IMG/VR virus record: IMGVR_UViG_3300008624_001193
Location: 45,854 to 109,853 of that record
Source: a virus
DNA length: 64,000 nucleotides
Strand: one strand, 5' to 3'
In this document: positions 15,689-23,922 of the stretch, in pieces
Position numbering within the stretch: the stretch's first letter is position 1
Layout of the letters: the number at the start of each line of letters is the position of its first letter
The notes under the pieces: generated by a model
What the model saw: the letters and a program-made list of their open reading frames with translations, nothing else
Database searches by the model: none
Told to the model about the DNA's origin: nothing
Position numbers and translations under genes: made by a program

Positions 15689-16122
15689 TAGTCTCTCTTG
15701 TATATATCTATATGTGGTGCCGTTGCCACTCTACCTGTTTTCTTATTATAAAAATGAAGTTGCATTAAATACACAGGAATTTCATAATGCGGAGGACAAT
15801 CCCAATCTATCACATTATTTTTATCTTGAACATAATGGGCTAACTCATGTACAAGATCTGCTTGATATTCTACAATTGAATAATCGTTGAATTTCATATA
15901 AATCACACCTCCATAATAAAATCCTCGTATTTCTGTAGTTCCTTGGGCCAATGAACCATTACGTTTTTCAAATTCTTTTAGTAATTTTCTTTCCGACATC
16001 ATTACTATTTTAGGTACTGGTAAATCAAAACCCATATTACAAAAATTTTGTGATTCATGGACCCCTGGTACATTGCAGTTTGCCTGCATCCACATCATTA
16101 TTCCAATTGCTAGTGATTTCAT
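15670..16122 (-). CDS. Zincin-like metallopeptidase, exported
   Basis: 150 residues. An N-terminal hydrophobic stretch (about 1-14) suggests a signal peptide, followed by Cys residues. The HExxH motif is LVHELAHYVQ near 90-99, preceded by a VIYMKFNDYSIVEYQADL strand-helix. This suggests a periplasmic or lysis-time peptidase. Family not named with certainty. The start overlaps the upstream frame as ATGA. Confidence 0.65.
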   Translation of the reverse strand: MKSLAIGIMMWMQANCNVPGVHESQNFCNMGFDLPVPKIVMMSERKLLKEFEKRNGSLAQGTTEIRGFYYGGVIYMKFNDYSIVEYQADLVHELAHYVQDKNNVIDWDCPPHYEIPVYLMQLHFYNKKTGRVATAPHIDIYKRDYCNTKY

Positions 16123-16360
16123 GTTATTTTCTCTATATTAATGTTACTGGAAAGGAATAGGGCGAATGAAGTTTTACCAACTTGTTCAACATGCAATAAA
16201 CAAAATGCAACAAACATTGACCGGCCTGGGAGCAACTCATCAACAAACACATCAAAGTTTTTCTTATCCCAGGAGCAATCCTTCTGTCGTAAAGTTCATC
16301 CATTGTTGCCACCAATTTGGTGTAGTAGTCGATGCCACTCCGTTCGCCCAGCCGACTCAA
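16119..16360 (-). pseudogene. Small gene in two frames: possible -1 frameshift
   Basis: A TTG start at 16360 with SD GAGGG, overlapping the upstream stop as TTGA, opens a plausible 34-codon segment (GIDYYTKLVATMDELYDRRI). At an A5 run (16258-16262, minus strand) the -1 frame gives NFDVFVDELLPGRSMFVAFC and continues to a TGA that overlaps the next ATG as ATGA. Unshifted, the first frame ends at 16133 with an unconvincing Cys-rich tail. This may be a programmed frameshift, a real frameshift mutation or a homopolymer sequencing error. GC is higher than in neighbours. Confidence 0.4.
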
Positions 16361-16920
16361 AGTAGTCCCTCATCGCTGAGTAACTGCTCCTCATCAGCAG
16401 AAAGTTCTATGGTTCGCTTAACATTTACTTCAAGAATTACATCATTAAGATCTTGAAAATTCTTTTTAAGAGTTTTAACTGTTTGTTTAAACTCTTTGAT
16501 GTCGTCTTTATCAAAGACATTAGTACTAAAAGAATCTCTACCGTACCTAGATTCTTCGCCTCGTTCTTTAAGTTTCTCTATTCGTTGCCTAACTTCAAAT
16601 AAGTCCGGTCGAGGTTTTCGTTCACATAAATTAGTATAAAGATTAATACATGCTTTAATGCGTTCTTGTTCTGCAAGCATTTTATTAACATCCCATTTGG
16701 CGTTAACTATTCCGGTTTTTGCTCGCAATGAATACAATACACTTAATAGATTTTGTTTATAAACTATGTTGTCTGTAACTTCTTTAAGTTGAGTTTCAAT
16801 GACCTGTTTAGGATCATTGTATTCATTTATTTCAATGTCTGTATCTATCTCAATAGCATGAACTCGTTGAAATAGTTCTTTTTGAATTGCTGATGATTTT
16901 CTAAGATTGATTTTTGTCAT
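16357..16920 (-). CDS. Coiled-coil phage protein (187 aa)
   Basis: 187 residues, almost wholly helical with heptad-like stretches (about 40-70, 110-160; KEFKQTVKTLKKNFQDLNDV). It resembles uncharacterised structural or regulatory proteins of cyanomyoviruses. The stop overlaps the following TTG start. Function unknown. Confidence 0.6.
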   Translation of the reverse strand: MTKINLRKSSAIQKELFQRVHAIEIDTDIEINEYNDPKQVIETQLKEVTDNIVYKQNLLSVLYSLRAKTGIVNAKWDVNKMLAEQERIKACINLYTNLCERKPRPDLFEVRQRIEKLKERGEESRYGRDSFSTNVFDKDDIKEFKQTVKTLKKNFQDLNDVILEVNVKRTIELSADEEQLLSDEGLL

Positions 16921-16996
16921 TTTGTTTCTCCAGTATTAGCCTAATCTTTTCTTTAGTAGCCTGAATATCTTGTCTAACAATTATTCGTTCTGACAT
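16901..16996 (-). CDS. Small coiled-coil protein (31 aa)
   Basis: 31 residues (SERIIVRQDIQATKEKIRLI plus a polar tail). The frame is open upstream to an ATG at 17071 (56 residues in all), but a consensus promoter occupies that stretch, so the ATG at 16996 with an AGGAAATC ribosome-binding site is preferred. Overlaps the start of the coiled-coil gene. Function unknown. Confidence 0.45.
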   Translation of the reverse strand: MSERIIVRQDIQATKEKIRLILEKQNDKNQS

Positions 16997-17038
16997 GATT
17001 TCCTGTCTAAAAAGTTCTTTTTCTAACTCTTTTAAACT

Positions 17039-17067
17039 ATTATACAGGAATTCTAGTTCATTGTCAA
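17039..17067 (-). promoter_or_regulatory. Consensus sigma-70 promoter
   Basis: Minus strand TTGACA (17067-17062), 17-bp spacer, TATAAT (17044-17039). All consensus bases. It gives a leader of about 36 nt to the ATG at 16996, like the other promoters in this window. Confidence 0.8.
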
Positions 17068-17076
17068 CCATTTTCT

Positions 17077-17253
17077 TCAATAATGTACTCGTCTTATAAA
17101 GGTTTCATTATAATGGCATCGAGGACACATTTGTCCTGCACCTTCAATGTAACCCAATCTGCTATCAATATGATCGCTTGTTTTATACTTTGTTTCTTTA
17201 CCACAACTAACACATAATTCTACTTCTTCTTCTTCCGTACTTGAACTATCCAT
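17077..17253 (-). CDS. Small zinc-finger protein (58 aa)
   Basis: 58 residues with an acidic N-terminus and two CxxC pairs (CVSC at 14-17 and CPRC near 43-46), a small zinc ribbon. An AAAGG ribosome-binding site precedes the ATG. Overlaps the upstream GTG-start gene in another frame. Function unknown. Confidence 0.55.
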   Translation of the reverse strand: MDSSSTEEEEVELCVSCGKETKYKTSDHIDSRLGYIEGAGQMCPRCHYNETFIRRVHY

Positions 17254-17378
17254 CCTTTGCCTCCGTCTGGTGGTATGTAAGATAATCGTGTTATGATTTC
17301 TAATTCTTCTTCTAATCCACTGCTTCTTAAATGTTTTATTACTGTAATTGATTCATATTCTTTATTTGCCTTGGCCAC
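17220..17378 (-). CDS. Small phage protein, GTG start (52 aa)
   Basis: 52 residues beginning at GTG (AKANKEYESITVIKHLRSSG), ending in a Lys-rich tail. It overlaps the neighbours by 17 and 34 nt in other frames. The good alpha/beta composition makes it likely, but there is no ATG. Function unknown. Confidence 0.4.
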   Translation of the reverse strand: MAKANKEYESITVIKHLRSSGLEEELEIITRLSYIPPDGGKGWIVQVRKKKK

Positions 17379-17490
17379 GATACCGTTTCCAGTTTTTCCT
17401 TTTGTGCTTGTTTAAAGGTCTTGACGACCGAGATCTACCTATGCTTGTTTTTTTAGGTGTTGTAGTTTTTTTCTTAACTTTTATTATCAT
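17362..17490 (-). CDS. Small strongly basic protein (42 aa)
   Basis: 42 residues, more than a third Lys/Arg (TSIGRSRSSRPLNKHKRKN). Typical of tiny phage nucleic-acid-binding proteins. The start overlaps the upstream stop as TAATG. Confidence 0.55.
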   Translation of the reverse strand: MIIKVKKKTTTPKKTSIGRSRSSRPLNKHKRKNWKRYRGQGK

Positions 17491-17657
17491 TATATTTCTC
17501 TTGTTTTATAAACAGTCCCATCATCATAAAACCATATTTCTTTTATTATATGGCCTTTACCATAATAAGGTAATAATTTTTCTGCTATCTCTTTAGAATC
17601 GCATAACTCTACTCTTTTATTATTTGGCCAGTGAATTATTTCCCATTTTTGTTTCAT
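17490..17657 (-). CDS. Small phage protein (55 aa)
   Basis: 55 residues, Trp/Tyr-rich beta-type sequence (WEIIHWPNNKRVELCDSKEI). TAATG overlaps at both ends. Function unknown. Confidence 0.5.
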   Translation of the reverse strand: MKQKWEIIHWPNNKRVELCDSKEIAEKLLPYYGKGHIIKEIWFYDDGTVYKTREI

Positions 17658-17863
17658 TACATATTGTGTCGCATTTTATATATTTGGGCTTCAGCATCTA
17701 TAGGTGGATCGCCCCAATCTATATCTGTTGGATCTCCGCCCATATTTACTTTAGCCCCACCTGCTTCTAATTTTCTTGCCCAATAATCCTCTAAACGGCA
17801 AGTTCGCAAATATTCTTCTATATCAACAGATGTTCGAGACATCTGAATTTCTTCGTTACTCAT
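17657..17863 (-). CDS. Hypothetical phage protein (68 aa)
   Basis: 68 residues: a helical first half (VDIEEYLRTCRLEDYWARKL) and an Asp/Pro-rich second half with WGDPPID. TAATG overlap with the next gene. Function unknown. Confidence 0.55.
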   Translation of the reverse strand: MSNEEIQMSRTSVDIEEYLRTCRLEDYWARKLEAGGAKVNMGGDPTDIDWGDPPIDAEAQIYKMRHNM

Positions 17864-17936
17864 CTTTATATAAAGCCTTCATCCATAACCAAAAGGATAC
17901 TGTACCTTCGTCACCTTCATGTCTTGTCCTTTTCAT
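17856..17936 (-). CDS. Tiny protein (26 aa)
   Basis: 26 residues (MKRTRHEGDEGTVSFWLWMK plus six). Start overlaps the previous stop as ATGA and stop overlaps the next start. Support is positional only. Confidence 0.35.
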   Translation of the reverse strand: MKRTRHEGDEGTVSFWLWMKALYKDE

Positions 17937-18082
17937 TCTGTTCCTTTTAACATTTGTTTTCTAGTTGAATGTCTAAATCTTTCTTTCATATTACCCATCC
18001 ATCGGAAGGGTGTACATAGAGTACATCTTGGAATTCGTTTCCTCCAAGATTTAGACTTGCGTTTTCCTATCTTCTTCTTCAT
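17933..18082 (-). CDS. Small basic CxxC protein (49 aa)
   Basis: 49 residues, very basic (KKKIGKRKSKSWRKRIPR) followed by CTLC and a second basic half. It overlaps the 3' end of the upstream gene by 32 nt in another frame. It may bind nucleic acid. Function unknown. Confidence 0.45.
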   Translation of the reverse strand: MKKKIGKRKSKSWRKRIPRCTLCTPFRWMGNMKERFRHSTRKQMLKGTE

Positions 18083-18242
18083 ATTCTACCCATTGCATTA
18101 ATTGTTCTTCACCTGTCCATTTGGCAGAAACTACTGGATAATTTTTCCATGCTCGTCGAACAGCATCTTCACCGCCCCGACATAATACCTTTGATCCGTC
18201 TTCTAATGTTAACTCTACTACTTTAACTGTCTTTGAATGCAT
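18051..18242 (-). CDS. Small phage protein (63 aa)
   Basis: 63 residues from the ATG at 18242 (a TTG two codons earlier is possible). A beta-strand start (KTVKVVELTLEDGSKVLC), then a helix and an acidic end. Follows the SbmA-like gene. Function unknown. Confidence 0.55.
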   Translation of the reverse strand: MHSKTVKVVELTLEDGSKVLCRGGEDAVRRAWKNYPVVSAKWTGEEQLMQWVEYEEEDRKTQV

Positions 18243-18249
18243 TGTCAAG

Positions 18250-19215
18250 TTATTTTAATTTGGCCTCAAATTCTCTTAAACGCCTATAAACACTCATTAA
18301 TTCAATAATAGTAGGCCATGCTTTTAATAGATATTGCATCGATCCTTCTACTCTACCAAATGCTCTTATTATTTGTTGCATTACACCTAGAGTCATTACT
18401 CCTGCAACTATTGCTGGTGCTAGGAATACATAAGCGGATAATACATTTGCTTGTAAGTAAGCCATTCGACCAATATTAAAATATAGATAACGTATATAAC
18501 TTAAAAAATGAATTTTACGAACATCATCAAAGAATTCTTCTATTTTCTTTGGTCTAACAGTTCCATCATCTTCTGCAATAACAAGTATTTTTCTATATGC
18601 CGCTTCTTTTGCTTGTATATCATATTCTATACCAACTAAACGCAATATCCACCCTAATCCAATTAAAAAGGCAGTACCACCTAATGTCCAAAGTAACGCA
18701 CCTGCAATCAATCCATATTCCCAATCACCAAAAAAGAATATTGGAATACCCAATGATAATCCAAATAATATAGGAACAAACTGAACTAAAACCATAACTG
18801 ATTCGATTAAAGATGTTCCTAAACTTTCCATTATACGACTAAATTTAATTGTATCTTCTTGAACTCTTTGCGATGCACCTTCTATTTTTCTGGCTTTGTC
18901 ATACACACTATGATACCATTCAACCATTGCTGTACGCCATCTAAACAAATAGTGAGCTGTAAAAAAACTTATTACAACATAGAGTCCAACATATATTCCT
19001 GCTAGTGTAATAAATGACAATAAACTTGCAAAATATTCTTCTATTGTAATTGCATTTGGTGTAGCAAGTGCTTTTTGAATCATATCATAAAATTGACCAA
19101 ACCATTCATTTATTTTTACATCAATCTTTACTTGAACCCAAAGTGATCCTAAAATAATTATTGAGCCAAGCCAAGACCATAACAACCATTTTTTATTTAA
19201 AAAAAATCTAAACAT
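18250..19215 (-). CDS. SbmA/BacA-like peptide transporter, N-terminally short
   Basis: 321 residues against about 400 for E. coli SbmA. The signature GASQRVQEDTIKFSRIMESL, the HYLFRWRTAMVEWYH segment, EAAYRKILVIAEDDGT and the C-terminal IIELMSVYRRLREFE all match the family in order. About the first 85 residues of SbmA (the first helices) are absent and the protein starts with a new hydrophobic helix. SbmA proteins import peptides and peptide antibiotics using the proton gradient, without an ATPase domain. A role in a phage is unknown. Confidence 0.85.
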   Translation of the reverse strand: MFRFFLNKKWLLWSWLGSIIILGSLWVQVKIDVKINEWFGQFYDMIQKALATPNAITIEEYFASLLSFITLAGIYVGLYVVISFFTAHYLFRWRTAMVEWYHSVYDKARKIEGASQRVQEDTIKFSRIMESLGTSLIESVMVLVQFVPILFGLSLGIPIFFFGDWEYGLIAGALLWTLGGTAFLIGLGWILRLVGIEYDIQAKEAAYRKILVIAEDDGTVRPKKIEEFFDDVRKIHFLSYIRYLYFNIGRMAYLQANVLSAYVFLAPAIVAGVMTLGVMQQIIRAFGRVEGSMQYLLKAWPTIIELMSVYRRLREFEAKLK

Positions 19216-19465
19216 AATATCTCTCTATTTCTTTCTCAACTTCATTTATTGCTTTCAAGTATTCTTCTTTATTTTCGCCTGAAGTGTTTACTTGTGATAA
19301 GCGAAATTTTAAATCTTTTAAAGTTAGCGACACCTCACCTGCTGTAAAACATTTTTTCCATTCCATAACTGCTTTAACAACAGGTTTTTGTTGGTCGTAT
19401 ATAATTCTTGTTCGTTTAAAATACGGATCCAATTTGTTAATCCCTTGATAGTATACACCTATCAT
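19208..19465 (-). CDS. Hypothetical protein (85 aa) before sbmA-like
   Basis: 85 residues, mainly helical with charged coiled character (LKDLKFRLSQVN, KEEYLKAINEVEKEIERY). It overlaps the SbmA-like start by eight nt, so the two are probably translationally coupled. Function unknown. Confidence 0.5.
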   Translation of the reverse strand: MIGVYYQGINKLDPYFKRTRIIYDQQKPVVKAVMEWKKCFTAGEVSLTLKDLKFRLSQVNTSGENKEEYLKAINEVEKEIERYYV

Positions 19466-19611
19466 GTTCCTCTTGGTGGTTTAGGTCCTCCATTTTCTAT
19501 CCATTCTATTAAACTATACACAATGGCTATTTCTAAAGAAGTCCACATTATATTACCACCTGCTAATCCGACAAAAAGTAGTATACATATACCTATAACG
19601 TATTTAATCAT
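19462..19611 (-). CDS. Small membrane protein (49 aa)
   Basis: 49 residues with an N-terminal membrane helix (YVIGICILLFVGLAGGNI) and a short polar end. The stop overlaps the following start as ATGA. Function unknown; could partner the SbmA-like protein by position only. Confidence 0.5.
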   Translation of the reverse strand: MIKYVIGICILLFVGLAGGNIMWTSLEIAIVYSLIEWIENGGPKPPRGT

Positions 19612-19909
19612 TTATTCTATATAGTGTGTACTTAACGGTAAGTTCTTCGTTATCTTTGATATCTTTAATAGCAACTAAATGATAATGATTAGTAACCAAA
19701 TCTTTCCATTTGATTATATTAGGTTCTTCTGAATGATTAATAAATCCGCCTAATGGAGTTCTAATCCAACCGTCTTCAAAATCTGCATTATATACATGTG
19801 ATATGCCTAAATTTGTTCCTTTTGAAATAGAACAGGTAGTAAATAGTCCTAACCCTTCAATATTTGATTTTTTAATAGTTAGACTATCTAGCAATGGTTT
19901 ATACATCAT
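19604..19909 (-). CDS. SET-domain protein
   Basis: 101 residues, a minimal SET domain: EGLGLF (18-23), GGFINHSEEPN (54-64, the NHxxxPN motif that binds SAM and forms the pseudoknot) and DNEELTVKYTLY (86-97). SET enzymes methylate lysines; viral stand-alone ones exist (chlorella virus vSET). The target here is unknown. The start overlaps the upstream methyltransferase stop as ATGA. Confidence 0.75.
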   Translation of the reverse strand: MMYKPLLDSLTIKKSNIEGLGLFTTCSISKGTNLGISHVYNADFEDGWIRTPLGGFINHSEEPNIIKWKDLVTNHYHLVAIKDIKDNEELTVKYTLYRIND

Positions 19910-20610
19910 GTATTTATTTTAGAAAAATAAATGTAATGGACTCCATTTTCGTCATGCGAGGTATCCCATAATACTTCGTCTGGATTAAACAATCCGTCTA
20001 TTAGTTTTTTTATTAGTTTATGATTTAAACCATAAACTGGTATTTTACCTTTTACTCCTGACATAAATTGATCATCTCCTAAATCAAAATAAAATATAGG
20101 AGTAGTATTATCGTCATTATATTCATCGGGCACATGAAACAATCTAAAAAATAATTTACCATTAGGCTTGAGTATTCTATAATACTGATTTATTATTTTT
20201 TGATGTTGCATAGGATGATTGCAATGAAGACATCCTACATCTATTATAGCATCAAACATTTCATTTGTAAAGTCCAAATATGCCGCATCTTGTGCAGAAA
20301 AAACAACATCAGGAAATTCTTTTTGTGCATTATCTATTGCTGTTTGGGATATATCAACACCATAAACATTATTAAATTGTTCTAATAATCTTATGTTTTT
20401 TCCTTCTCCGCATCCACTGTCTAATATTGTAATATCTTTAGAAAAATTATAATGCTTCAAAAACCATTTTACATGAGGATCTGGATCTTGTTTAGACGAC
20501 CATATGTTACCAGGATCTTTAGCCGCAAAAAATGTTTCCCAATTTGTATTTGCACAATTGCTAGGACTATCTACAAATGTTTTTCGTATTCCATCAAATT
20601 CTTTACTCAT
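19906..20610 (-). CDS. Class I SAM-dependent methyltransferase
   Basis: 234 residues. Motif I ILDSGCGEGKNI (near 61-72), motif II VYGVDIS and a post-motif LKPNGKLFFRLFH identify a Rossmann methyltransferase of the UbiE/type-11 kind. Substrate unknown; adjacent to a SET-domain gene and an SGNH gene. Confidence 0.8.
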   Translation of the reverse strand: MSKEFDGIRKTFVDSPSNCANTNWETFFAAKDPGNIWSSKQDPDPHVKWFLKHYNFSKDITILDSGCGEGKNIRLLEQFNNVYGVDISQTAIDNAQKEFPDVVFSAQDAAYLDFTNEMFDAIIDVGCLHCNHPMQHQKIINQYYRILKPNGKLFFRLFHVPDEYNDDNTTPIFYFDLGDDQFMSGVKGKIPVYGLNHKLIKKLIDGLFNPDEVLWDTSHDENGVHYIYFSKINT

Positions 20611-21403
20611 TCATAAACTCATCTAATATATCTTTTAAATAAACATCTAATAATATTTTCTGTCCTTTTTCGTTATGGTGATAATTATCCATTACTGTTA
20701 TATCATCAAGTTCATAATTACGAGTGATATATTTACTAAATGATTGGTCTTTATAACATTTAAAGGCAGATAACCTTTTTAGTTTTTCTAATGATAAACA
20801 GGTATCTGCTATACCTCCTTCGTTTTCTAGCCAACCATAAGGAAATATTAAAAATTTTGAATTTAAAGAATCTATGTAACTTAAAATATGATCAATTTCT
20901 TTAACTGCAAAGTTTGATCTGGCATAATTTACTACACCAAATAACGGATCTCGTTTTGTTTTATCGTCTTCTTTGATCAAATTAAATCTTGTTTTAAGTT
21001 GCCATAAATTTATAAAATCTGGTAAATGTCCTTGACCCGAGTTTGACAAAATATCGTAATAGAAAAAATTCTCTTTGCTTTCTCGAATACCAAAAGTATA
21101 TTCTTTATATAATACTTGTCTTGGTTCGCTTGATGATAATGATATTATAATTTTATCAAAAAAATCTAATCCGTATTTGCTCTGTATTTCATCAATAAAA
21201 AATCTAGTTCCGTTTAAACCATCACCACCATGACAAAAAACATGTGTCTCAACATTATATTTTTTATGTAATTCGTATGGCCATCCTTTAAAATGATCTA
21301 TATTATAATCGTCTACAAATGTATCTATTGCTATTTGTTTTTTAGCAGGAATAGGATTATATTCGCCGGCTACAAAACTGCAACCTATTATTGCTATTCT
21401 CAT
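20603..21403 (-). CDS. SGNH hydrolase-like protein with intact DxxH
   Basis: 266 residues. Block I GCSFVAG, a GGDG/N-containing block, and block V MDNYHHNEKGQK with the DxxH dyad are present. Likely an esterase or acetyltransferase-type SGNH protein, perhaps for glycan acylation. It lies between purN and a methyltransferase. Confidence 0.65.
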   Translation of the reverse strand: MRIAIIGCSFVAGEYNPIPAKKQIAIDTFVDDYNIDHFKGWPYELHKKYNVETHVFCHGGDGLNGTRFFIDEIQSKYGLDFFDKIIISLSSSEPRQVLYKEYTFGIRESKENFFYYDILSNSGQGHLPDFINLWQLKTRFNLIKEDDKTKRDPLFGVVNYARSNFAVKEIDHILSYIDSLNSKFLIFPYGWLENEGGIADTCLSLEKLKRLSAFKCYKDQSFSKYITRNYELDDITVMDNYHHNEKGQKILLDVYLKDILDEFMNE

Positions 21404-21966
21404 TTTATAAGTTGTTTAATTACATACGGATACATAAAATGTTCGACATAAGTGTGTATCATTTTTTTTACTTCATCTAATGGCATATCTTGTAATTGCA
21501 TTGCTCGTTGCTCAATTATTGCTCCGCCATCTACTTCTGATGTTACCCAATGTACAGTAGCACCAAATACTGTACAACCATAATTGTATGCGTCTTCGAT
21601 TGCATTTGTTGATCCTTTAAATGCGGGAAGCAAAGACGGGTGTATGTTAATTATTTTACCTGCCCATTTATCACAAAACCAATGGGATAAAATTCGCATC
21701 CAGCCAGCAAGTACAATTAAATCAGGCTTAAACTTATCTGGTCCGGTACCCCCAAGTGCAAAGTCTATCTTTTTATCGTACTCTTCTCGTGTTTCCCCTT
21801 TATAATGTTTAATTAAACAAGAACTTACCCCAGCATCCTTTGCTCGGTTAATTACTCCTGCATTAGGATTATTTGTAATTACTTGATCTACTTCTATATC
21901 ATTATTAACAATGGCACTAAAATTTGAGCCTTCTCCAGAAGCCATTACTATTATTTTTTTACTCAT
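21400..21966 (-). CDS. purN: Phosphoribosylglycinamide formyltransferase PurN
   Basis: 188 residues, the usual length. Transfers the formyl group of 10-formyl-THF to GAR, giving FGAR. MASGEGSNFSAI (8-19) is the phosphate loop and INIHPSLLPAFKG (near 106-118) carries the catalytic Asn/His region; the Asp comes from EVDGG. Last gene of the contiguous purine block; ATGA overlap with the SGNH gene. Confidence 0.95.
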   Translation of the reverse strand: MSKKIIVMASGEGSNFSAIVNNDIEVDQVITNNPNAGVINRAKDAGVSSCLIKHYKGETREEYDKKIDFALGGTGPDKFKPDLIVLAGWMRILSHWFCDKWAGKIINIHPSLLPAFKGSTNAIEDAYNYGCTVFGATVHWVTSEVDGGAIIEQRAMQLQDMPLDEVKKMIHTYVEHFMYPYVIKQLIK

Positions 21967-21992
21967 AACTTTCGTATAATTCTTCTACTTGA

Positions 21993-23318
21993 TCAGGCAA
22001 ATCCCCGCAACTCGTAAGAAGTGCAAGGAGTACTAAAAACTTTATGAAATATGTAATCCACATTCTTTGTATAATATCCTACATTAAAAATATCGTTTAC
22101 TTCGTCCATAGATAAAACGTTATTTGCTATTAAATTATCTTTAAATGCGCCATCACCATGGGCGGCAGTTTGTACTTCTTTATACGCTTGTTCTCTTGTT
22201 AAGCCCTTATTATTAATTAAAAAGAGAAGAACTTGTTGAGAATAAACTAAACCGCCAGTAATATTCAGATTTTCTTGCATTCGCTTTGTATTTACTTCCA
22301 TATTTATAACAACTTTTGTAAGCCGTGTTAATGCAAATGATACATAAGAAAATGTATCAGGTAAAGTAATACGTTCGACACTTGAATGGCTAATATCTCT
22401 TTCGTGCCATAATGCTATATTATCTAATGATGGTGCGACTGCACTTTTTATAAGTCTTGCAAGTCCTGTTAAGTTTTCTGTTAATATAGGATTCTTTTTG
22501 TGTGGCATTGCACTAGAACCTTTTTGTCCTTTAGTAAATTGTTCTATTACTTCGCCTACTTCAGTACGTTGTAAATGTCTTATTTCAACTGCTAAGTTTT
22601 CTATACAGCCACCTATAATTCCTAAGTAACTCATTAATAACGCAAAACGATCTCGCGGAACAACTTGCGTACTAACATCTTCAGCTAACATGCCAAGTTC
22701 GTCTGCTAAGTATTCTTCTATTTTTGGGTCAATAACAGAATAAGTTCCTACTGCTCCACTACATTTTACTCTACAAATATCATGTTCTGCCTGCTCCAAT
22801 AACTTTAAGCATCTTTGAAATGCTCTGTAATGCCCTAATAATTTTAATCCAAACGTTGTTGGTTCTGCGTGTATACCATGCGATCTACCTACACATACTG
22901 TATTTTTATGATCTTCTGCTCGTTGTTCTAATACACTTACAATGCTTTTTAAAGCATCTTCTATAACAATTAATGATTGTTTTATTTGCAAGGCATTGCA
23001 AGTGTCTAATAAATCTTGACTTGTCATGCCCATGTGTATATACTTTGCATTAGGACCTATCATATTAGAACAATGGGTTAAAAACGCTAATACATCATGT
23101 TTAGTTGTCTTTTCTATTTCATTTATTTTTTCAACAAAATTTCCACTTTCAACACAAAGCCATCTGCATTTGCGTATATCGTTTACTGCTTCTTTAGGAA
23201 TGTTTCCATATTTTGCTTGTGCTTCACAAACAATTTCCTCAATATCAAACCAATGTTGAAATCTACTTTCGTCTGACCAAATATTTTCTATATCAGGGCA
23301 TGTATATCTTTTATGCAT
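21993..23318 (-). CDS. purB: Adenylosuccinate lyase PurB
   Basis: 441 residues, full length. Cleaves fumarate from SAICAR (to AICAR) and from adenylosuccinate (to AMP). The fumarase/ASL signature GSSAMPHKKNP, GMTSQDLLDT and the GRSHGIHAEPTTFG loop are present. No purA is visible, so within the window it serves the SAICAR step. It overlaps purQ by eight nt. Confidence 0.97.
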   Translation of the reverse strand: MHKRYTCPDIENIWSDESRFQHWFDIEEIVCEAQAKYGNIPKEAVNDIRKCRWLCVESGNFVEKINEIEKTTKHDVLAFLTHCSNMIGPNAKYIHMGMTSQDLLDTCNALQIKQSLIVIEDALKSIVSVLEQRAEDHKNTVCVGRSHGIHAEPTTFGLKLLGHYRAFQRCLKLLEQAEHDICRVKCSGAVGTYSVIDPKIEEYLADELGMLAEDVSTQVVPRDRFALLMSYLGIIGGCIENLAVEIRHLQRTEVGEVIEQFTKGQKGSSAMPHKKNPILTENLTGLARLIKSAVAPSLDNIALWHERDISHSSVERITLPDTFSYVSFALTRLTKVVINMEVNTKRMQENLNITGGLVYSQQVLLFLINNKGLTREQAYKEVQTAAHGDGAFKDNLIANNVLSMDEVNDIFNVGYYTKNVDYIFHKVFSTPCTSYELRGFA

Positions 23319-23922
23319 TAAAGTCTTCTAGTATTTTGAATCCGTCTTGTGAGCAATGATAAGTTTCAAATGCTCGTTCCGGATGTGGCATCATACCTAA
23401 TACATTATTATTACGTATTCCACAAATGCCCATTGTGGAACCATTTGGATTGTTTTTACGCAAATAATATGAATATGCTACTTTTTGTTCTTCTACTAAC
23501 TTTGCAGGGTTAGGGTGATAGTAATTACCTTCTGCATGAGCAATAGGTATTCTACGTTGATAGTGTACAGGCCAAGTAATTATATCCATTGGCTTACATA
23601 TAAATTTTTCTGTACTGTTTATTCGTAACGTTCCTGGTAACAAACCTGCTTCACATAATATTTGAAATCCGTTGCAAATGCCTAGTATTTTTCTATCTGT
23701 TTTTTTAAGTTCTTTTATAACAGGACTAAGATTTGCTATTGCACCTGCACGTAAATAATCACCATAACTAAAGCCTCCTGGTATTACATACATATCAACT
23801 TTTGGTAATGTTGTTTCTTTGTGCCAGACACGTATAGGTTTAATTCCTGTATGTGCATACAAGAATCTTTCCATTTCATTATCGCAGTTACTACCTGGAA
23901 ATATTATAATCGCTGTTTTCAT
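23311..23922 (-). CDS. purQ: FGAM synthase glutaminase subunit PurQ
   Basis: 203 residues. Class I glutamine amidotransferase: nucleophile Cys in GICNGFQ and the His/Glu pair in MMPHPERA. Supplies ammonia to PurL within the PurS-PurL-PurQ complex. Overlaps purL by 32 nt. Confidence 0.96.
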   Translation of the reverse strand: MKTAIIIFPGSNCDNEMERFLYAHTGIKPIRVWHKETTLPKVDMYVIPGGFSYGDYLRAGAIANLSPVIKELKKTDRKILGICNGFQILCEAGLLPGTLRINSTEKFICKPMDIITWPVHYQRRIPIAHAEGNYYHPNPAKLVEEQKVAYSYYLRKNNPNGSTMGICGIRNNNVLGMMPHPERAFETYHCSQDGFKILEDFNA

